Below are positions 62,973 to 64,000 of a stretch of 64,000 nucleotides of DNA, piece by piece. Made by a program: the position numbers and the translations under genes. The DNA comes from Nocardia sp. NBC_00416 (lineage in GTDB: Bacteria; Actinomycetota; Actinomycetes; Mycobacteriales; Mycobacteriaceae): contig NZ_CP107932.1 in NCBI RefSeq assembly GCF_036032445.1, positions 4,528,501-4,592,500 of the forward strand, given 5' to 3'. Numbering within the stretch: the stretch's first letter is position 1; each line of letters begins with the position of its first letter. The notes under the pieces are model-generated. The model was not told the DNA's origin, did not search any database, and worked only from the letters and a program-made list of their open reading frames with translations.

Positions 62973-64000
62973 ATGAGTGTGGTGGACGGGTCGAAGCAGA
63001 CCGGGCCGACCTCTCCTTCGGAACGGTCCGGTTTACGCCGGGTGGTCGCCGCCTCCATGGCGGGGACCGTGGTGGAGTGGTACGAGTTCTTCCTGTACGG
63101 CACCGCGGCGACGCTGGTGTTCAGCAAGATCTTCTTCCCCGCCTCCGACAGCGAGCTCGACGCGATCCTGAAAGCCTTCCTCACCTACGCCGTGGGTTTC
63201 GCGGCCCGTCCGGTCGGCGGAATAGTGTTCGGGCACTTCGGAGATCGCTACGGTCGTAAACGGCTGCTCCAGTTCAGCCTGATCCTGGTGGGTGCGGCCA
63301 CCTTCCTGATGGGTTGTCTGCCCACCTACGGCCAGATCGGTTACGCGGCTCCGGTGCTGCTGGTGCTGTTGCGATTCCTGCAGGGCTTCGCGGTCGGCGG
63401 CGAATGGGGTGGCGCGGTCCTGCTGGTGGCCGAGCACAGTCCGGACCGGAGTCGCGGTTTCTGGGCGAGCTGGCCGCAGGCCGGGGTGCCCGGGGGGAAT
63501 CTGCTCGCGACCCTCGTCCTGCTGGCGTTGACCGCGACTCTTTCCGAAGACGCCTTCCTCGCCTGGGGGTGGCGGGTGGCGTTCTGGCTCTCGGCGGTGG
63601 TCGTGCTGATCGGCTACTACGTGCGCACCAAGGTGAGCGACGCACCGATCTTCACCGCCGCGCGGCAGGAGGCCGAGCGGGTGCGGTCGTCGTCGTTCAG
63701 CGCAGTCGAAGTGCTGAAACGCTATCCGCGGGGCGTGTTCACCGCGATGGGGCTGCGTTTCGGCGAGAACATCATGTACTACCTGGTCGTCACGTTCACC
63801 ATCACATACCTGAAGGTGCGGCAGGACATGGCGACCGACGACATCCTGTGGTGGCTGCTCGCCGCGCACGCCGTCCATTTCGCCGCGATCCCGCTGGCCG
63901 GTGCGCTGGCCGACCGGATCGGGCGGCGGCCGGTCTATCTGGCCGGTACCGTCACGGCGGGCACATGGGGTTTCTTCGCCTTCCCGATGATGGACACCGG
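62973..64000 (+). CDS. MFS transporter, metabolite:H+ symporter type (3' end outside window)
   Basis: At least 342 residues are visible from ATG 62973, which follows GAGGAG by six bases. The N-terminus LRRVVAASMAGTVVEWYEFFLYGTAA, with helices through FLTYAVGFAARPVGGIVFGHFGDRYGRKRLLQFSL (the GDRxGRK loop motif) and LLRFLQGFAVGGEWGGAVLLVAEHSP, is characteristic of the MHS subfamily (ShiA, ProP, KgtP). These import organic acids or osmolytes with protons across the inner membrane. The substrate cannot be told from this part. About eight to nine of twelve helices lie in the window. Confidence 0.92.
   Translation, partial: MSVVDGSKQTGPTSPSERSGLRRVVAASMAGTVVEWYEFFLYGTAATLVFSKIFFPASDSELDAILKAFLTYAVGFAARPVGGIVFGHFGDRYGRKRLLQFSLILVGAATFLMGCLPTYGQIGYAAPVLLVLLRFLQGFAVGGEWGGAVLLVAEHSPDRSRGFWASWPQAGVPGGNLLATLVLLALTATLSEDAFLAWGWRVAFWLSAVVVLIGYYVRTKVSDAPIFTAARQEAERVRSSSFSAVEVLKRYPRGVFTAMGLRFGENIMYYLVVTFTITYLKVRQDMATDDILWWLLAAHAVHFAAIPLAGALADRIGRRPVYLAGTVTAGTWGFFAFPMMDT

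Overview
The window is high-GC actinobacterial DNA. The CpnT/WXG100-type toxin module, CobM, the F420-dependent split-barrel enzyme and the very large peptide synthetase together suggest Nocardia or a close relative in the Mycobacteriales. The genus is an inference. No rRNA, no intact insertion sequence and no CRISPR array was seen.

Region 1 (1-41112, minus strand) is one uninterrupted reading frame that starts at a TTG at 41112 and leaves the window at position 1, so it is at least 13,704 codons long. It is a non-ribosomal peptide synthetase (NRPS) with eleven complete modules and the condensation domain of a twelfth. Every HHxxxDG motif and carrier-serine codon I located lies in the same frame. 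Epimerisation domains sit in modules 6, 10 and 11, and the condensation domain after each has the D-acceptor-type HHILLDG motif. Pocket residues read by eye give serine for modules 2, 4, 7 and 8 and threonine for module 5. Modules 1 and 9 share an unusual serine-like code. The first condensation domain is of the EntF type. Patches of atypical codon use and a 289-bp perfect repeat suggest module-to-module recombination.

Region 2 (41113-45650) holds cobM, an F420-dependent enzyme, a small membrane protein and a ribbon-helix-helix protein, all on the minus strand. A gene-poor stretch follows (44.0-45.6 kb), rich in short dyads and containing a candidate iron box.

Region 3 (45650-49880) carries a DoxX-like membrane protein, an ArsR-type metal sensor overlapping a cation transporter that ends in a YnfA-like tail, a divergent SDR/HxlR pair with a clear operator, and a serine recombinase.

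Region 4 (49.9-57.1 kb) is an accessory mosaic. It has a pentapeptide-repeat membrane protein (with a broken partial copy at 46.4 kb), small membrane proteins, a resolvase C-terminal remnant abutting a truncated and frameshifted WXG100 gene, and a CpnT-like protein whose C-terminus is an ADP-ribosyltransferase, followed by a candidate immunity gene. Next come a tRNA-like RNA element whose halves are in permuted order and a truncated ImmA/IrrE-type protein.

Region 5 (57.3-64.0 kb) holds an NTF2-fold protein, an apparently exported haloalkane dehalogenase coupled to an ECF sigma factor, an HSL-type esterase divergent from a MerR regulator across a perfect dyad, an uncharacterised protein, and the start of an MHS-type MFS transporter.
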